Shown: piece by piece, positions 52,926 through 64,000 of the stretch
Layout of the letters: each line of letters starts with the position of its first letter
Position numbering within the stretch: position 1 is the stretch's first letter
Program-made: the position numbers and the translations under genes
Assembly: GCA_036346225.1 (NCBI GenBank)
Contig: JARFIW010000885.1
Span: 1,116,001-1,180,000, forward strand
DNA: 64,000 nucleotides
Source: Platerodrilus igneus
Taxonomy: Eukaryota; Arthropoda; Insecta; Coleoptera; Lycidae
Direction of reading: 5' to 3'
Notes under the pieces: model-generated
Database searches by the model: none
What the model was told of the DNA's origin: nothing
The model's input: the letters and a program-made list of their open reading frames with translations, nothing else

Positions 52926-54925
52926 CTAGTTTCTATGTTTTAAAATGTAAAAAACTTCATCCAATTTTTCACTAGAAGGGAAGGTCCCAATGATTAATAT
53001 TGCATTTCCTCTCTGAATTACTATTTCTATTCTTTGGGTGAGATATAGACGAAAGCGAGGTTCTCCACTATGCAATCCTAACAATCTTCCTAATTGATTA
53101 ACAAATTGAATAGCTTCTTCACACCACCATGGTCCTAAAGTTTCCACCGTGAAAGGAAGAAAAATAAAATTCTTATCTATAACATTGGCATATTTTCTTT
53201 TTTTTAAACCTGCAACTGTTTTGGCTGCGTATCCTGCTTGATTTGATGATTGTGAAATATGAGATGGTGCAAGAGTATCCGAGCATGTAGCATCCCAAAC
53301 AAGGCATTGGCTTTTTTCCCACGGGATCAAGGTCATCCTATCATCTCGGCTTAGGCCTATTGGTTCCAAAGAAGAAGGAATTTTGGTCGAAACGAGTGCC
53401 TTGGATAGAATGGAGTTTATTTCTAGGTGCCTTGATTAGCGACCTAAGCCTTTTCCACAACTCAGTCCATGATGACCATTAGATAATACTTCTGATCCAC
53501 AAATATATTAAATGGTATTCACAAAGCTTACATCAAATCCTGAGTCCAGCTGCAATTCGAAAAGTATTATTGTCCAATAATGTACCCAATGACCCGAAGG
53601 TAGTACATTTAGCCATGCATTTGACTCTGGTCGTTGTAAAGCTAAGCTAATAGCATTTTCGTTTGTTAAACTTGATAAATTGGTATTTAACATGAAACAT
53701 AGATATAATTGTCCCATGATTTTTGAAGAAAAAGGGCCGGTGGTATTCCTAAATCTAAGGTCTGTCTATTCCACTTATGTATTGCTTCTTCAAAGTACGA
53801 CAAATTTGGTTGGTCTGTGTCTTGAAGACTTAACATCGAGTTGACCAACTTAAATATGTTGAATGCTGAAGAGAGGAATGCATGCAGTGACAGGTCTTTG
53901 CTTAGTCTAATCCCTAAGCCTCCAAATCTTGTTGGTAGTGAAGCTTGTTGGTGTTGATTTAAAGAAAGTTGGGAGTTGATTATAAATTCTATTGTCTCTT
54001 TGATAGTAGAGTCTAAATGTTCCAAAGTTTGACTGAATTTCCAAGTTAGAGTCGTCCTTAGGATGTAAGTTATTTTGGGAATAGCAAAGCAGTTTCTCAG
54101 TAGATAGTATGCGACATGAAAATTGGAAAGATCTCTAATTCGAATGAAAAATGTCTTCAATTCCTCTATTTTTTCGTTCAAAATAGCAGCGGTCGAATTA
54201 TCTGTAATCGATGCTCCTAGTAATGGGTGTACGTTAATTATTCTGATTCCAGCAGAAATGTCTTGAACATCCTTCACGATTTGATGGTCAGTTTCTCCAC
54301 AAAAGTATAGTTCACATTTTAATGTATTTACATGTAATCCCATTTTCTTGCATTTTTCGACTAAAGTACAAAAGTCGGATAAGACAATGAAGGCATCTCC
54401 AGCTAACAAGCCATCATCAATATAAAAACATGTGAATTCGGACATCGATTCTTGAATGATTGGTTGGATTGCCAAACAAAACAGTAATGGCCCTCCTGGG
54501 TCACCTTGCTGGCAACCGGAAGCTGAGGTAATGATCCATTCTCCAAAAAATTGGAATGAGCTAAAGGCATAAGCTTGCCAAAATAGTGGATAGAGATTGG
54601 GTAGTAGCTTCCAGACTTGAGTGAGGATTGTATCACGATGAACTGAATTGAAAGCTTTTGCGTAGTCTATTTTCAGGACAATTTTCCTGGAACCCAAATT
54701 TTGATTAACAAATGTCCTCGTTTCATGTACAGCAGCTTCACAACCTCCTTTGGTTGCATATCCTAGTTGTTTAGGTCGTAAATATTTTCCCATTGGATCG
54801 CGAACAGAGAAACAAGCTATTTTAGCAATTAATCGTCTGAGAGTGTTGCCAATTGCGATGAGTCTAATTCCACCGTCCTTTGAGAAGAAAGTAGTAAAGT
54901 AGGTAAAGAAAATCACCCACACCGA
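52926..54925 (-). pseudogene. R2-like LINE copy 2: RT and restriction-like endonuclease
   Basis: The RT frame (54937-53687) has KDGGIRLIAIGNTLRRLIAK, LKIDYAKAFNSVHRD, GCQQGDPGGPLLFCLAIQ and FTCFYIDDGLLAGD (YIDD), then the thumb RFGGLGIRLSKDL. Frame 53717-53508 continues (ESNAWLNVLPSG). The Cys/His cluster CGSE...HHGLSC...SRH..IN spans 53400-53500 with a TAG inside. Frame 53369-52926 has LVWDATCSDTLAPSH and TVETLGPWWCEEA. Compared with copy 1 the residues GKRPDG are missing here (RDDRMTLIPW). The 5 prime end is truncated near 54925. A single polypeptide with RT followed by endonuclease is the R2 arrangement. Confidence 0.75.
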
Positions 54926-54937
54926 ATACCACAACAA

Positions 54938-55240
54938 AAACAGGGGATAGAAATGGAAATCCGCAGGAATTGGGTTTCATACTACATCAAAATGTCGAGA
55001 TGGGTCATACAGAAAGAAAAATTAAAAATCTCAAGTATTTTATTTGCACACCCTAGTTAGACAGTACAAAAAGGAATATTTACAGAGACAAATTAGAACA
55101 TTTACGTAATCCGCCTGTTATAATGTGATGTGATATAGGTGTCAATTTGCATATAGCACCATATAAAAATATACATTTAAGCAAATATCGATTATAAAAT
55201 CTAAAAATCGTACATATATATTTACTTATTATTTCCAACC
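54938..55240. other. Unassigned short spacer
   Basis: AT-rich sequence between the LINE and the TA repeat; no frame or repeat is recognised. Confidence 0.4.
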
Positions 55241-55241
55241 C

Positions 55242-55291
<50 letters not shown>

Positions 55292-57033
55292 AATGTCAGG
55301 GAGAGGTACAAGGCTTCTAAGGGTAGATTTGTGTTAAAAGGGGTGTATGCCAAATAAAATGATTCATATATCTGATCACATAAGTTAAAAAGGTATGTTT
55401 GCCGTATTTTGCATATACTAAAGTACCATTCAAAATGGTAGTTGAAATATAAGTGCCAAAAGGTAAATTAAAATGACTAAATGACGTAGTAAGATGTACA
55501 GTGCTCAAGGGTTTATACCGAGTTTGAATTTAAAGGCCATTGAAAGTACATTTGCCGTCCAAAAACCGGATGCGTCTATGGATGTTTACTATCAACCACG
55601 CATCCAGGTTCAAGTGTGATTTATTTGGCTTTTTATATTTTTATAGAATCAACTTTTGGACAGAATTTGTAAGCTCAAAATTATTAGTTATAACAACGTC
55701 AAATGTGATTGAAGGACTGTAAACATTTAGGACCAATACTAGAATTTTATGTGAATTATGAAAGTGTAAAAAGACATGAATTATGGTATGTGCGACACAA
55801 ACGTAATGTTTGGATATTATTGGACGATTTTAGTTATGTACTTTATGATTTAGTAGGCAAGAAATGTTATAATGGTCGCCTGGGAAAGAAAACAAAGAGA
55901 GATTATTTCGAATTTATTTTGTATAAAGACGTGTTTTCATAGAACTGTGCTAATTTGTATAACGATTTTTAAAAAGTTAATAAAAGTGTTTGATTTTGAA
56001 TAGTTTTTGATTGAATAAAGAAGGGTAAAGAGCATCAGCGAAAGATAAATAAGCAACGACGACGATAATAAAAAGTGTAAAGATTGGTGATAGTGCGACG
56101 GCGAAGCGACGAATAATTGAATAGGTTTGGAACGATATTGGGAAAAGCGGAAGGAAAATCGAGTGGCTATACATAGGGACGAAGATCGATTTGGATAGAG
56201 ATTAATAGGCAGCAGGACATCGAGAGGATATACAAAGGAACGGAGATTGATTTGGATATAGATTTGTAGCGGGGCATCGAGTAATTTGAAATAGGACGGC
56301 GATTAGATTTGGATTGAAGACGAAAAGGCGGACGGATTAATTGAAGAACACAAGGAGCGAAATTAGGAAAGCAACAATTGGTAGTGGAGGATTCAAAGAA
56401 GAAATTTAGGACAGAAGAATTAGCACAGGGGAAGTTACATAACCGGGTATTCAAAATTCTAAATTACGGTTAATTATTTCAGATATTGGGGAGCATCTAA
56501 ATTTTAAGAACGACACCTGGAGGCGATACAAAAATTCTATCAGATAGTACAACCGTGTGAAGACGCATACGGCTACTAGGATTTTGAGCCAGCAGTTAGA
56601 GGGGCCAAGGACGAAGTATAATCCAGGTGAGTGCTGAAATATCTTAAAACGTCAAAAAAAAGTCATAAATTTGTGGTAGTAATTTAATTTGGCACAAGGC
56701 AACGTTGATCGTAGTAAAATTTTGGCATATACAAAAGTAGATTAAAAATTTAGTACTAAAACAAAAGAGTGTGCAGTTTGGTTGGGCATCGCACATCTAC
56801 TTATAACAGAACTCACTATAAGTAGGTGAACACCCTGAGATTTAAGAGCTCAAATAGTCGAGGCATTGTAATAAACAGTTAAATTAAAGAACCAACCAAA
56901 CGTTGCAAGTACGGGGCGTGCATTAGGTGTGCACATTGCATAAAAGGCGCGACAAAAAGTGTAAATTAAAATAAATAAAGAATTAAAGTAAAGTAAAGAA
57001 AGGGAGGGAGGGTAGAGAGATTATTAGATAAGT

Positions 57034-57073
<40 letters not shown>
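55241..57073 (+). mobile_element. Gypsy-B solo LTR (55289-57036) inside a TA repeat
   Basis: From TGTAATGTCAGGGAG at 55289 it parallels the Gypsy-B LTRs: GGTATGTTTGCCGTATTTTG, GCATCCAG.TTCAAGTGT, GACGCATACGGC, ACGGGGCGTGCATTAGGTGT. About 75-80 percent similar by eye, so it is older. Only about two degenerate units of the internal repeat are present. No gag or pol follows, so it is a solo LTR. TA repeats flank it on both sides (55241-55288 and 57037-57073). Short open frames inside are not genes. Confidence 0.8.
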
Positions 57074-57074
<1 letters not shown>

Positions 57075-58867
57075 CTATGTATAAACAAGAATCGGAATTA
57101 TCGTTCTCCGACGTTGGGCTGTCTTATTAATATTGCTATAAATCTCCCTCCTTGAACTTGACTGGATTTTATCTTGAACCTACCTTGTCGACCAATAACA
57201 ATATTTGATATGTTACCGCCTTACTCGTTATCAATTTCGTATTCAACTTATAGCTCCTCCTTGATTGTTTAAATTATCAAATCACTCCCATTAACTTTAT
57301 CTTATGACCTCGACTAGCATTTATTCGGAATTATAAAATTCAGTTAATTCGATTCTATATAATGAAACAAATATTATGTACAGTTTTTGTAAATTATTTA
57401 AAATGCACTTTTCAATTAATTAATGTTGTAAATCTCCTTTATCAAAAATCATACACCTTTTTAATCAAACCCAAAGTCACCAAAAAACCTATTATTTTTA
57501 TAAAAAAAGAAGTGTGAAACGTTCAAAACCTCTTATCATATCACGCACTTTATACATATGCAAGTCCTCTGTTTTGTTGACTGTTTACAATCATTTATAT
57601 TAAGCAAATTCAATATTCAAATAAAAAAATAGAAAAAAAATGTCTTATAACTAAAAATCTGACCTGGTCTATTTTCTTCGCATTGACGCATCCATAATCA
57701 GCTAGTATTTCCCATGCATTAAGCCATCCATTTGAATAAAATTTATTTCCCCCCAATTCAGGATTATTACATGCCCATTCGAAAAATTCCTTCTTATCAA
57801 TTTCCCTAAACTTAGAATTGGATTATCATCCTCCGGACTCGGTAATCATAGTTTATTTTCCCCGGACTTAGAACTTGGAATTCTTATCATTTATTTTTCC
57901 CTGACTCGGAATTGCGTTATTCTCCCCGGACTCGCAAGCCCTATTATTATTGTGCTTTAGTTTAAATAAATTCCAAAAAATCTACTTACGTTTAATCGGC
58001 AATCGTAATTTTCATCTTAGTCGCACTTATACAATTTTTCACTTTAAATTATTACGTATCTCACTTTGTCTCAGAGTGGCGCACTTCGGCTTTTGTTGAG
58101 TTGAAAACTCCGTTCGTTATCACTGTGCCTGTTAATATATCATTGACCTCCTACTCCGTCAGTGGGTATGGTCTACAAACTCGTCGCTCATTTTAACCAA
58201 TCAAATCTTTGCATTTAAAGTAGTTCTGATGTAATTTTCTATGCTTTCAAATAATTGTGGCTTGCTCGCAGGTGCTTCGTTATCAAACATGCGGTGTTTT
58301 GACGAATCTAATCGCTTTTCCATAAACAACTGATGCAATTCGACTTTTAATTTTCATATATGCATGTTATTTACGCAATTTTTAATCACCTCTCTTTATC
58401 ACAGTTATTAACTAATTGTACGCATTCACATTATGCTTCTCGAAGCTCTATTTCTTATCTTCGTATTAACCTAATTGTTTGGAACTCTTTTGAATGCGTG
58501 TTTAATTAAATTTTATTATGTTTACTTACAAAATACGCGTGCTTCCACTAAAAATATCATTACTTGCCTTACCTAAATTAACTAAAACTCTATCTACAGG
58601 GTGTTAAATATCTACTATTTACTTAATGAATGTGTTCCTTGTTTCTACGCTAACTATGCATCTTCCTGTGTCTATTTGCGTCGCTTAAAACTACTTATAT
58701 TTTATATACAGGGTGTTGACTGCTTACTATTTACAAACTGTCTCCATTTCTCAATTCTTTACTGAATAAATGCAGTTTTCTGCTTCCTATGGTAATTTAT
58801 AATTCTTAAACGACCTTTACTATAAAGTACACCCTTAAACAACCCCTTATCACAGCAATATATACAT
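57074..58867. other. 1.8-kb non-coding stretch with degenerate short repeats
   Basis: No credible coding frame. Two repeat patterns are visible. At about 57825-57950 a phrase CCCCGGACTCGGAATT recurs about four times in variant form. At about 58598-58735 ACAGGGTGTTRA followed by TACTATTTAC occurs twice, about 105 bases apart. It may be part of an unrecognised mobile element; no ends were found. Confidence 0.4.
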
Positions 58868-59950
58868 CGTTCTGAATGGACTGCATCTTAAAGAAGTTCT
58901 ATATTACTAGAATGGGTAGAACGGCTTGTGATCTTAAGAGCCGAATTATAGATCCAACCAAACTAGTGGGATCCTTAGTGAGAAACCAGACTAATATAGG
59001 TCTCTGAAAGAGGGCGGCTGCTCTTTCGGTACTTAAGAGTAGCAGAGACCATAGGGGTTGGTATGACATTCTAAGACACACTACTGCGATGTCGAAGGCG
59101 AGGAGAAACCACCACATTACCTCCCAAGTATACATTATAATGTGAATAAGGGTCGCTATACTTACCACCACGTCCCCAATGCTCCACCCGAATGTACTAC
59201 ATTAGTCCCCAGTATACAGCGGACTTAAATTGTAATTAACTTGATGTATCCTCCGGAGTTAAAATGGTCTTCCTTTAAGATCTATGGGAGGGGACTACTT
59301 CGGATGATGCGATTGGAAAGTTTAAAGTCTTGAACATTCTGCGAGTCGGAGCATGGAATGTCTGAAGTATGAAGCAAGTAGGTAAGCTAGAGAACTTGAA
59401 AATTGAAATGGATAGGTTAACATTAGACATAGTAGGGATCAGCGAAGTTCGGTGGCAAAGGCGGGGGATTTTTTGAGTGGAGACTCTAGCGTAATTCACA
59501 CGGTATCAGAGAAAGGAAATTCGGGTGTGGGGATAGTTATGAAAAAAGATAGGACAGTATGTAGAAAATTACTTACAAAAGAACGAAAGAGTACTCACGG
59601 TTAGATTAGAATCTAAACTGGTGAATACAGTAATAATACATGTCCACCTCTACCTACAGTGTGGAAGAGGTAGAAGCGATCTACAAGGATATCGAAGACA
59701 TACTAGGATACGTAAAAGGACATGAAAATTTAATAATTGCGGGAGATTTTAATGCAGTGGTAGGCGAGGATAGGGAAGGAGCGGTAGTAGGTTTATTTGG
59801 TTTAGGCACGAGAAACGACAGGGAAAATAGGTTGGTAGAATTTTGCGACAAAAACAATTTAACCATCACAAACACATTATCTCAACATCTTGCTAGAAGA
59901 TCATAAACGTGGAAGATACCAGGAGATATAGGAAGATATCAAATAGGGAA
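58868..59950 (+). pseudogene. RTE-type LINE copy 3: 5 prime UTR and endonuclease fragment
   Basis: This plus-strand copy starts with the 5 prime UTR known from copies 1 and 2 (GGTTGGTATGACATTCTAAG region) and continues into the endonuclease: LRVGAWNV near 59340, DIVGISEV, then an open piece 59640-59906 with VEEVEAIYKDIEDIL, IIAGDFNAVVGEDREG and DRENRLVEFCDKNN. It has many stops before 59640. It ends near 59950 where sequence changes to a different LINE. Confidence 0.85.
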
Positions 59951-60560
59951 TAAAAACTTATTTTGGAAATGGATAAGGAAGACAAGAAAGGGTGGAAATA
60001 AATGTGTGAATGGCGTTGTTAACAGTGGAGTTGAAATTGTTTGGGACGAAGCAAGTGTGAGAAACTGTTGGAAAGAGTATTTTAAGACACTGTATGGTGG
60101 TGGCAAGAAGGATACAGATGACTATATGGATGATGAAGAGAGTAGCAATATACTGGTTGAAAGCGTAGATAATACTATAAAGTTTGAATAAAGCATAGAT
60201 GAGGTGTGGAAGGTGATGGCAACTCTGAAGAATGGTAAAGCGGCGAATGTAGATGAAGTAACAAGTGAAACGCTTAAGTATGGGCCTGGGGTGCTGATTC
60301 AATGTTTGTACAGACTGATACAGTTGTGAATAGAACAAGCAAAGGTGCCAGTAGGTTGAAAAAGTGCAATCATTATCCCTTTGCACAAAGGTAAAGACAG
60401 CAAGATAAGTCTGTTGAGTGTACCAAGTAAAGTGTATGGAAAAATTGTGACCAAAAAGAGTTCGTAAGAGACCGCAGAGCAAGATATAGGACATTCAATG
60501 TGATTTTATACCTGGAAGAGGATGTATGGATCAGATGTTCACAATGCCACAAATTGTTAA
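59951..60560 (+). pseudogene. LINE reverse transcriptase N-terminal fragment (second family)
   Basis: An open piece 60006-60191 (VRNCWKEYFKTLY) is followed in the same frame by VWKVMATLKNGKAANVDEVT, LIQCLYRLIQL, then IPLHKGKD, LLSVPSKVYGKIV and, shifted, W/PGRGCMDQMF. These are the first RT motifs (KNGKA..D, and LLSVP.KVYGKI) of a LINE of the RTE/CR1 type, different from the RTE family above, which has KAPGTD. It ends at the composite repeat. Confidence 0.65.
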
Positions 60561-60564
60561 AAAG

Positions 60565-61139
60565 CAACTATTAACTAAGTGAAAATGTTGAAGGCGAGCA
60601 AGGGAGGAGTACGGAAAATTCCATGAACGTCAACTTATAATGACTGGCCACATCCAAGGGCTAGGAAGACTGGATCAAAGTAGCACAGGTTCTTGAGGAG
60701 GATCCTAGGGGAAAAAACTCCAAATGTGTAGATATAAGTTTGATTGTTTTAGGTGTACCCATAGAGAACATGCAGTACCATAGATTTAAGTGATTCTATT
60801 GATATTTTGTTCAAAGATGAGGATGAACCGAAGAAGAGTTTGCCATTTATTTGTTTAAAGTTAGGAAATAGTCCATATTTAGCATTAGTTGACAGTGGTT
60901 CGGAGCTGTCGTGGGCGAAGGATGTGATCATGTTCAAGCATGGGAAGATATTAACGCGAACATCTTGTATGATAAAAAGAGTTAATTCATGGTACGCGGT
61001 CAAAAAGAAATGGTCTACAATTGATAGAATGGTTAAAGCAAGATTGGTGGAGGCTGAGATTTTGATTGCAAGGGGCTTGTGTTTAGATTTTGTAATTGGG
61101 CATGGATATAGTAGAAAAGTTTGGTTTAAAAATAGATAG
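60565..61139 (+). pseudogene. Composite repeat copy B, part 1: gypsy gag tail and retropepsin
   Basis: Colinear with 11713-12310: the protease frame 60807-61139 contains SPYLALVDSGSELSWAK (D-S-G) and LCLDFVIGHGY. It is slightly shorter than copy A (a four-residue stretch VKVV is absent). The same jump to Tc1/mariner sequence follows. Compared with copy A the protease Ser-Glu pair is more like active enzymes, but there is no RT. Confidence 0.7.
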
Positions 61140-62150
61140 TGAAGACAAATGTATATAGATTTTAATGACCTGCACGAGCTTAATGAAGATGACCCTGAAT
61201 ATAGACTCGAATTTTGCGAACTAATCATGACTTCTATCGCTGATGGGTAAATTGTTTTGGAATGGGTACTGTTTTCTGATGAAGCTATGTTCACATTACA
61301 TGTGCACGTCAATCTGCACAACTGCTGTTATTGGATTGACAAAAATAGCTACTAAATGCGTGAATGCCATACTCAAAGGTGTCAGAAAACAATCGTCTGT
61401 GTTGGAATTATTGGGGTTCGCATAGTAAGTCGTATGTTTTACAATGAAAATATAATCGTGCAAACATACCTAACTATACTCTAAGCTGAACTGGTTTCTG
61501 CTGTAGCGGTTTTATTCCCCAATAATTTGGATCCCGACTTATTTGACCAACGAATGTGATTTCAACAAGACAGGGCACCACCATACTTTGCTCAAAATGT
61601 ACGGACCAATCTTAACGAAATGTTTCCGAATAGGTGAATTGGAAGAAGGGCACAATTGAATGGCCAGTAAAATCATTTGATCTAATCCCATTAATTTTTT
61701 TTAGGGAATATCTAAATAACAATAACTAAACCCAAAGAATCCGATTTTCAATTCAATAAAGAATCAGGGTTGAAATTACTCAAGTAAAGCCAGAGGTCTT
61801 ACTAGATGTTCGGAATTCTTTTTTATCGATTAGGGTATCGCCGCCAACAAGCTGGAGGGCGTTTTAGACATTTTTGTACATTAAAGTAGTTTCAGGAAAT
61901 ATTTTTTCATTAAATTTTTTCCAACACTGCTTATAAAAAGTAACAAAAAATACGTAATTGTATTTGCAATTGAAAAAGTTTTAAGATAAAAAATTCATCA
62001 ACCGACCCTTTAATTTCAAAAATTGGACGTTGCTGCAACCCTCAGATAATTAATGAAATAAACAAACTTCTTTGTAATATGCCCCATTGAAAATGAAAAT
62101 TGATATGCTTGAGGAATTTTGCGACAAACTCGTAGAGAACATTTTTTTTA
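61140..62150 (+). pseudogene. Composite repeat copy B, part 2: Tc1/mariner-like remnant
   Basis: Reads LHELNEDDPEYRLEFCELIM, WVLFSDEAMFTLH, then decayed DDE core, ending AACCCTCAGATAATTAAT near 62055 and AATTTTGCGACAAACTCGTAGAGAAC at 62114-62140. It lacks the solo LTR found in copy A and therefore shows the empty target site for it, and also for RTE copy 1. Confidence 0.65.
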
Positions 62151-63438
62151 TAGTGGTAAAAGATTTTATATCCACTGCGTGGGACTCTTCCTTGCCGAAG
62201 CAAGGACATACCTACTAAAAATTCACTTTGGTGTCGGACTCGAGATCCCTTGTTATATACTTTATAGGGATCCCGTGACTAGCGTACCTGGACTAGGTCC
62301 TTCACCGCCGTCGCGATTTGGAAAAAGCATGGCGTTACGCGCAGTTTATTCCTTTCGTCAAATGCTCTGACGTCGTCTCCAGGTCGGTGACGTCGCTTCG
62401 AGAAGAAAACTGCCGTGCTCTTTTCTGGATTGACCTCGACTCGCTATAGTCTTAGCCACTCCTCGAGAGTGTCCATCGCCGTTTGCAGTCTCTGCATAAT
62501 CAGGTGCGGAGCACGGGGCTTGGTTAGAATGGCTGTGTCGTCGGCGTATAGTGCCATCCTGGTGTCCGCCGTTTTCGGTAGGTAGCTCACGAAGATGGCG
62601 AAGAGTGCCGGCGAGAGGAGAGAGCCTTGGGGAACCCCAGCCCTGATTCTCCGCCTCGTCGACCGCACTCCGTCCAGCCTGATGCAAAACCATGTATCGT
62701 GAAGATAAGATTTCGTCAGTTGGACGAGAGCGCGTGGTAACCGCTCTCCCGCGTCTTGTAGAGTTGGCCGTAATGCCAAACCAGGAACACTACGCCTGTT
62801 ATCTATCGCCAGTTGAAGCCTCTCGCGATGTGCTCCACCACTCGCAGTATCTGGTGAACGGTGAAATGCCCCTTACGGAATCCAAACTGCTCGTCCTGGA
62901 TCACGTCGTGTTTCTGCATCGCTGTCTGGAGTCTCCTTAGCAAAACGGCTTCCGCTATCTTCTTAACCAACGACAGCAAGCTAATGGGCCGGTAGTTCTG
63001 TATGAATGTCGCTGATTTGCCTGCTTTGCGGAGCACTACGACGTCCGACGTTTTCCACGTGGATGGGAAGTGGCGGAGTCTCAACATGGCATTGATGATT
63101 CCGGTTAACATCCGGAGGGCGTTTTCCGGCAACGCTTTCAGAGCCCGGTTGGAGATTCCGTCCGGTCCAGGAGCCTTTCTGACCCTTAAGGCCTCGATAA
63201 GGTCCTTGACTTCTTCAACTGTAGTAGGGTCGAATTCCTGAGGGTCGTCGTCCCTTAGACTTCGTCGGACGTCGCGGTGAACCTGTTCGATATGCCGAAA
63301 GTCTGCAAGAGCATAGTTCGGCTCGAACTGACGCTCCATGCTGTCTGCAAAGACTTCTGCCTTTTCAAAGACTGAATAGGCTAAGCCTGTTTTGCCATGG
63401 ATAAAGGGCATTGGGGACGTCTTGTTCCTTAGTACTTT
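62151..63438 (-). mobile_element. Jockey-like LINE, 5 prime truncated and internally shortened
   Basis: The target duplication is about GAACATTTATTTA (62137-62150, right copy from 63439), with a T-run on the plus strand at the left end equal to the minus-strand poly(A). RT frame 63444-62803 has VRKAPGPDGISNRALKALPE, WKTSDVVVLRKAGKS, NYRPISLLSLVKKIAEAVLL and DEQFGFRKGHFTVHQI. After a frameshift, 62779-62444 has AGVPQGSLLSPALFAIF and ALYADDTAILTK (YADD). VNPEKSTAVFF follows a TAG near 62444. GC is clearly higher than its surroundings. The C-terminal part of the ORF is deleted near 62370. Confidence 0.88.
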
Positions 63439-63890
63439 GAACATTTATTTATCTATGGACAATCCTTTATTTATTAAGTTAAAAAATTTGTTCCACTTAA
63501 AGTTTCTACTCTATATTATCATACACAATAAACTAACAGCTTTACAAGATCAGTAGAGCAACGAATAAAAATTGTACAATTTCAACAAACATTTCTGTTA
63601 AAAAATAAAATGTGACGTCTCAAATTCTTTCTGATTGGTCAACGTATAAACGGATAGGAGAGACCCCCTACCTAACCGTATAATATCGTTGATTGGACTT
63701 CAATTAGTATAATATGATCACGTAATTATGTATAGTTTGCAGGTGAAGTATTCTTATTCACCGATTTTTCTTAATCTTAAATATCTTTCAGTACAATTAA
63801 ATTTTCGACTGAATTTACTTTTTATCAAAAATGTTATAAAAAGAGCTTAATTTGATGTAAAACGTATTGATACTCTAATGTACGATTCTA
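63439..63890 (+). repeat. Composite repeat copy B, part 3: shared right tail
   Basis: Matches 18149-18560 in order and spacing (TTATCATACACAATAAACTA, TTACAAGATCAGTAGAGCAA, CAACAAACATTTCTGTTAAA). Homology fades at about 63890. 63891-64000 shows nothing recognisable. Confidence 0.75.
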
Positions 63891-64000
63891 TTGGTGCATT
63901 TTAGTATTAACACTATCTGAATAGATGGCGCCCACAATTTTAAAAGTTATTATTGATTGTCATTTATCTGCCATTATTTTGACGTTTAGAACGGTTCATC

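Noticed and set aside
55540..55942. Short plus-strand frames in the solo LTR
   Set aside because: They lie wholly inside a Gypsy-B LTR, and the corresponding frames are not kept in the other LTR copies.
62358..62693. A 111-codon minus-strand frame inside the Jockey-like LINE
   Set aside because: It overlaps the RT frame containing YADD (62444-62779) in another phase and has no RT motifs; a shadow frame in GC-richer sequence.

Overview
The window is animal nuclear DNA, almost certainly from an insect: AT-rich, with short GT-AG introns, one single-copy host gene (Mediator subunit MED31) and an insect-style transposon load (Ty3/gypsy, Ty1/copia, BEL/Pao, RTE, Jockey-like and R2-like LINEs, PIF/Harbinger, Merlin, Tc1/mariner, hAT). 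I do not name a species. No tRNA, rRNA, CRISPR or bacterial operon structure was seen. Nearly every long reading frame is transposon-derived and most are broken.

Layout. 0-7.7 kb is a junkyard of truncated elements: a hAT transposase piece, the 3 prime half of a LINE with a restriction-like endonuclease that runs in frame into a ubiquitin-specific protease fragment, a copia gag, a gypsy integrase, an RNase H-bearing LINE and the start of a BEL element. 8.6-10.3 kb is the only host-like stretch: a complete three-exon med31 on the minus strand and a possible last exon of an unidentified membrane protein. 11.5-18.6 kb is a composite repeat (gypsy gag/protease remnant plus Tc1/mariner remnant plus a shared tail), split by a solo LTR and a 4.25-kb RTE LINE. 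A second copy of the composite repeat lies at 60.6-63.9 kb, split by a Jockey-like LINE.

18.9-52.8 kb is a stack of nested insertions, each readable from target-site duplications or from host reading frames that resume on the far side. A PIF/Harbinger transposase gene (plus strand) was split by a minus-strand gypsy element (Gypsy-A, 19.55-46.34 kb). Gypsy-A was split in its zinc-knuckle region by a minus-strand copia (22.63-45.51 kb). The copia received four insertions: an RTE LINE (24.19-36.61 kb), an unclassified 1.3-kb piece, a Merlin DNA transposon with about 360-bp inverted repeats, and an unclassified 1.9-kb piece. The RTE was hit by an LTR-like unit (26.06-36.03 kb), and that by a gypsy element with 1.7-kb LTRs (Gypsy-B, 26.78-34.99 kb). 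The Harbinger was also hit by a BEL element (46.77-52.07 kb) and a short SINE-like sequence (52.17-52.49 kb).

52.9-64 kb holds a second restriction-like-endonuclease LINE, a solo Gypsy-B LTR in a TA repeat, a 1.8-kb stretch with degenerate short repeats, a chimera of two LINE fragments, and copy B of the composite repeat.

Points of most interest: the nested stack, which gives a relative insertion chronology; a probable self-priming (Tf1-like) primer site in Gypsy-A; the LINE/USP in-frame junction; and several inserts that match no family I recognise. All family assignments come from motif reading; no database was searched.
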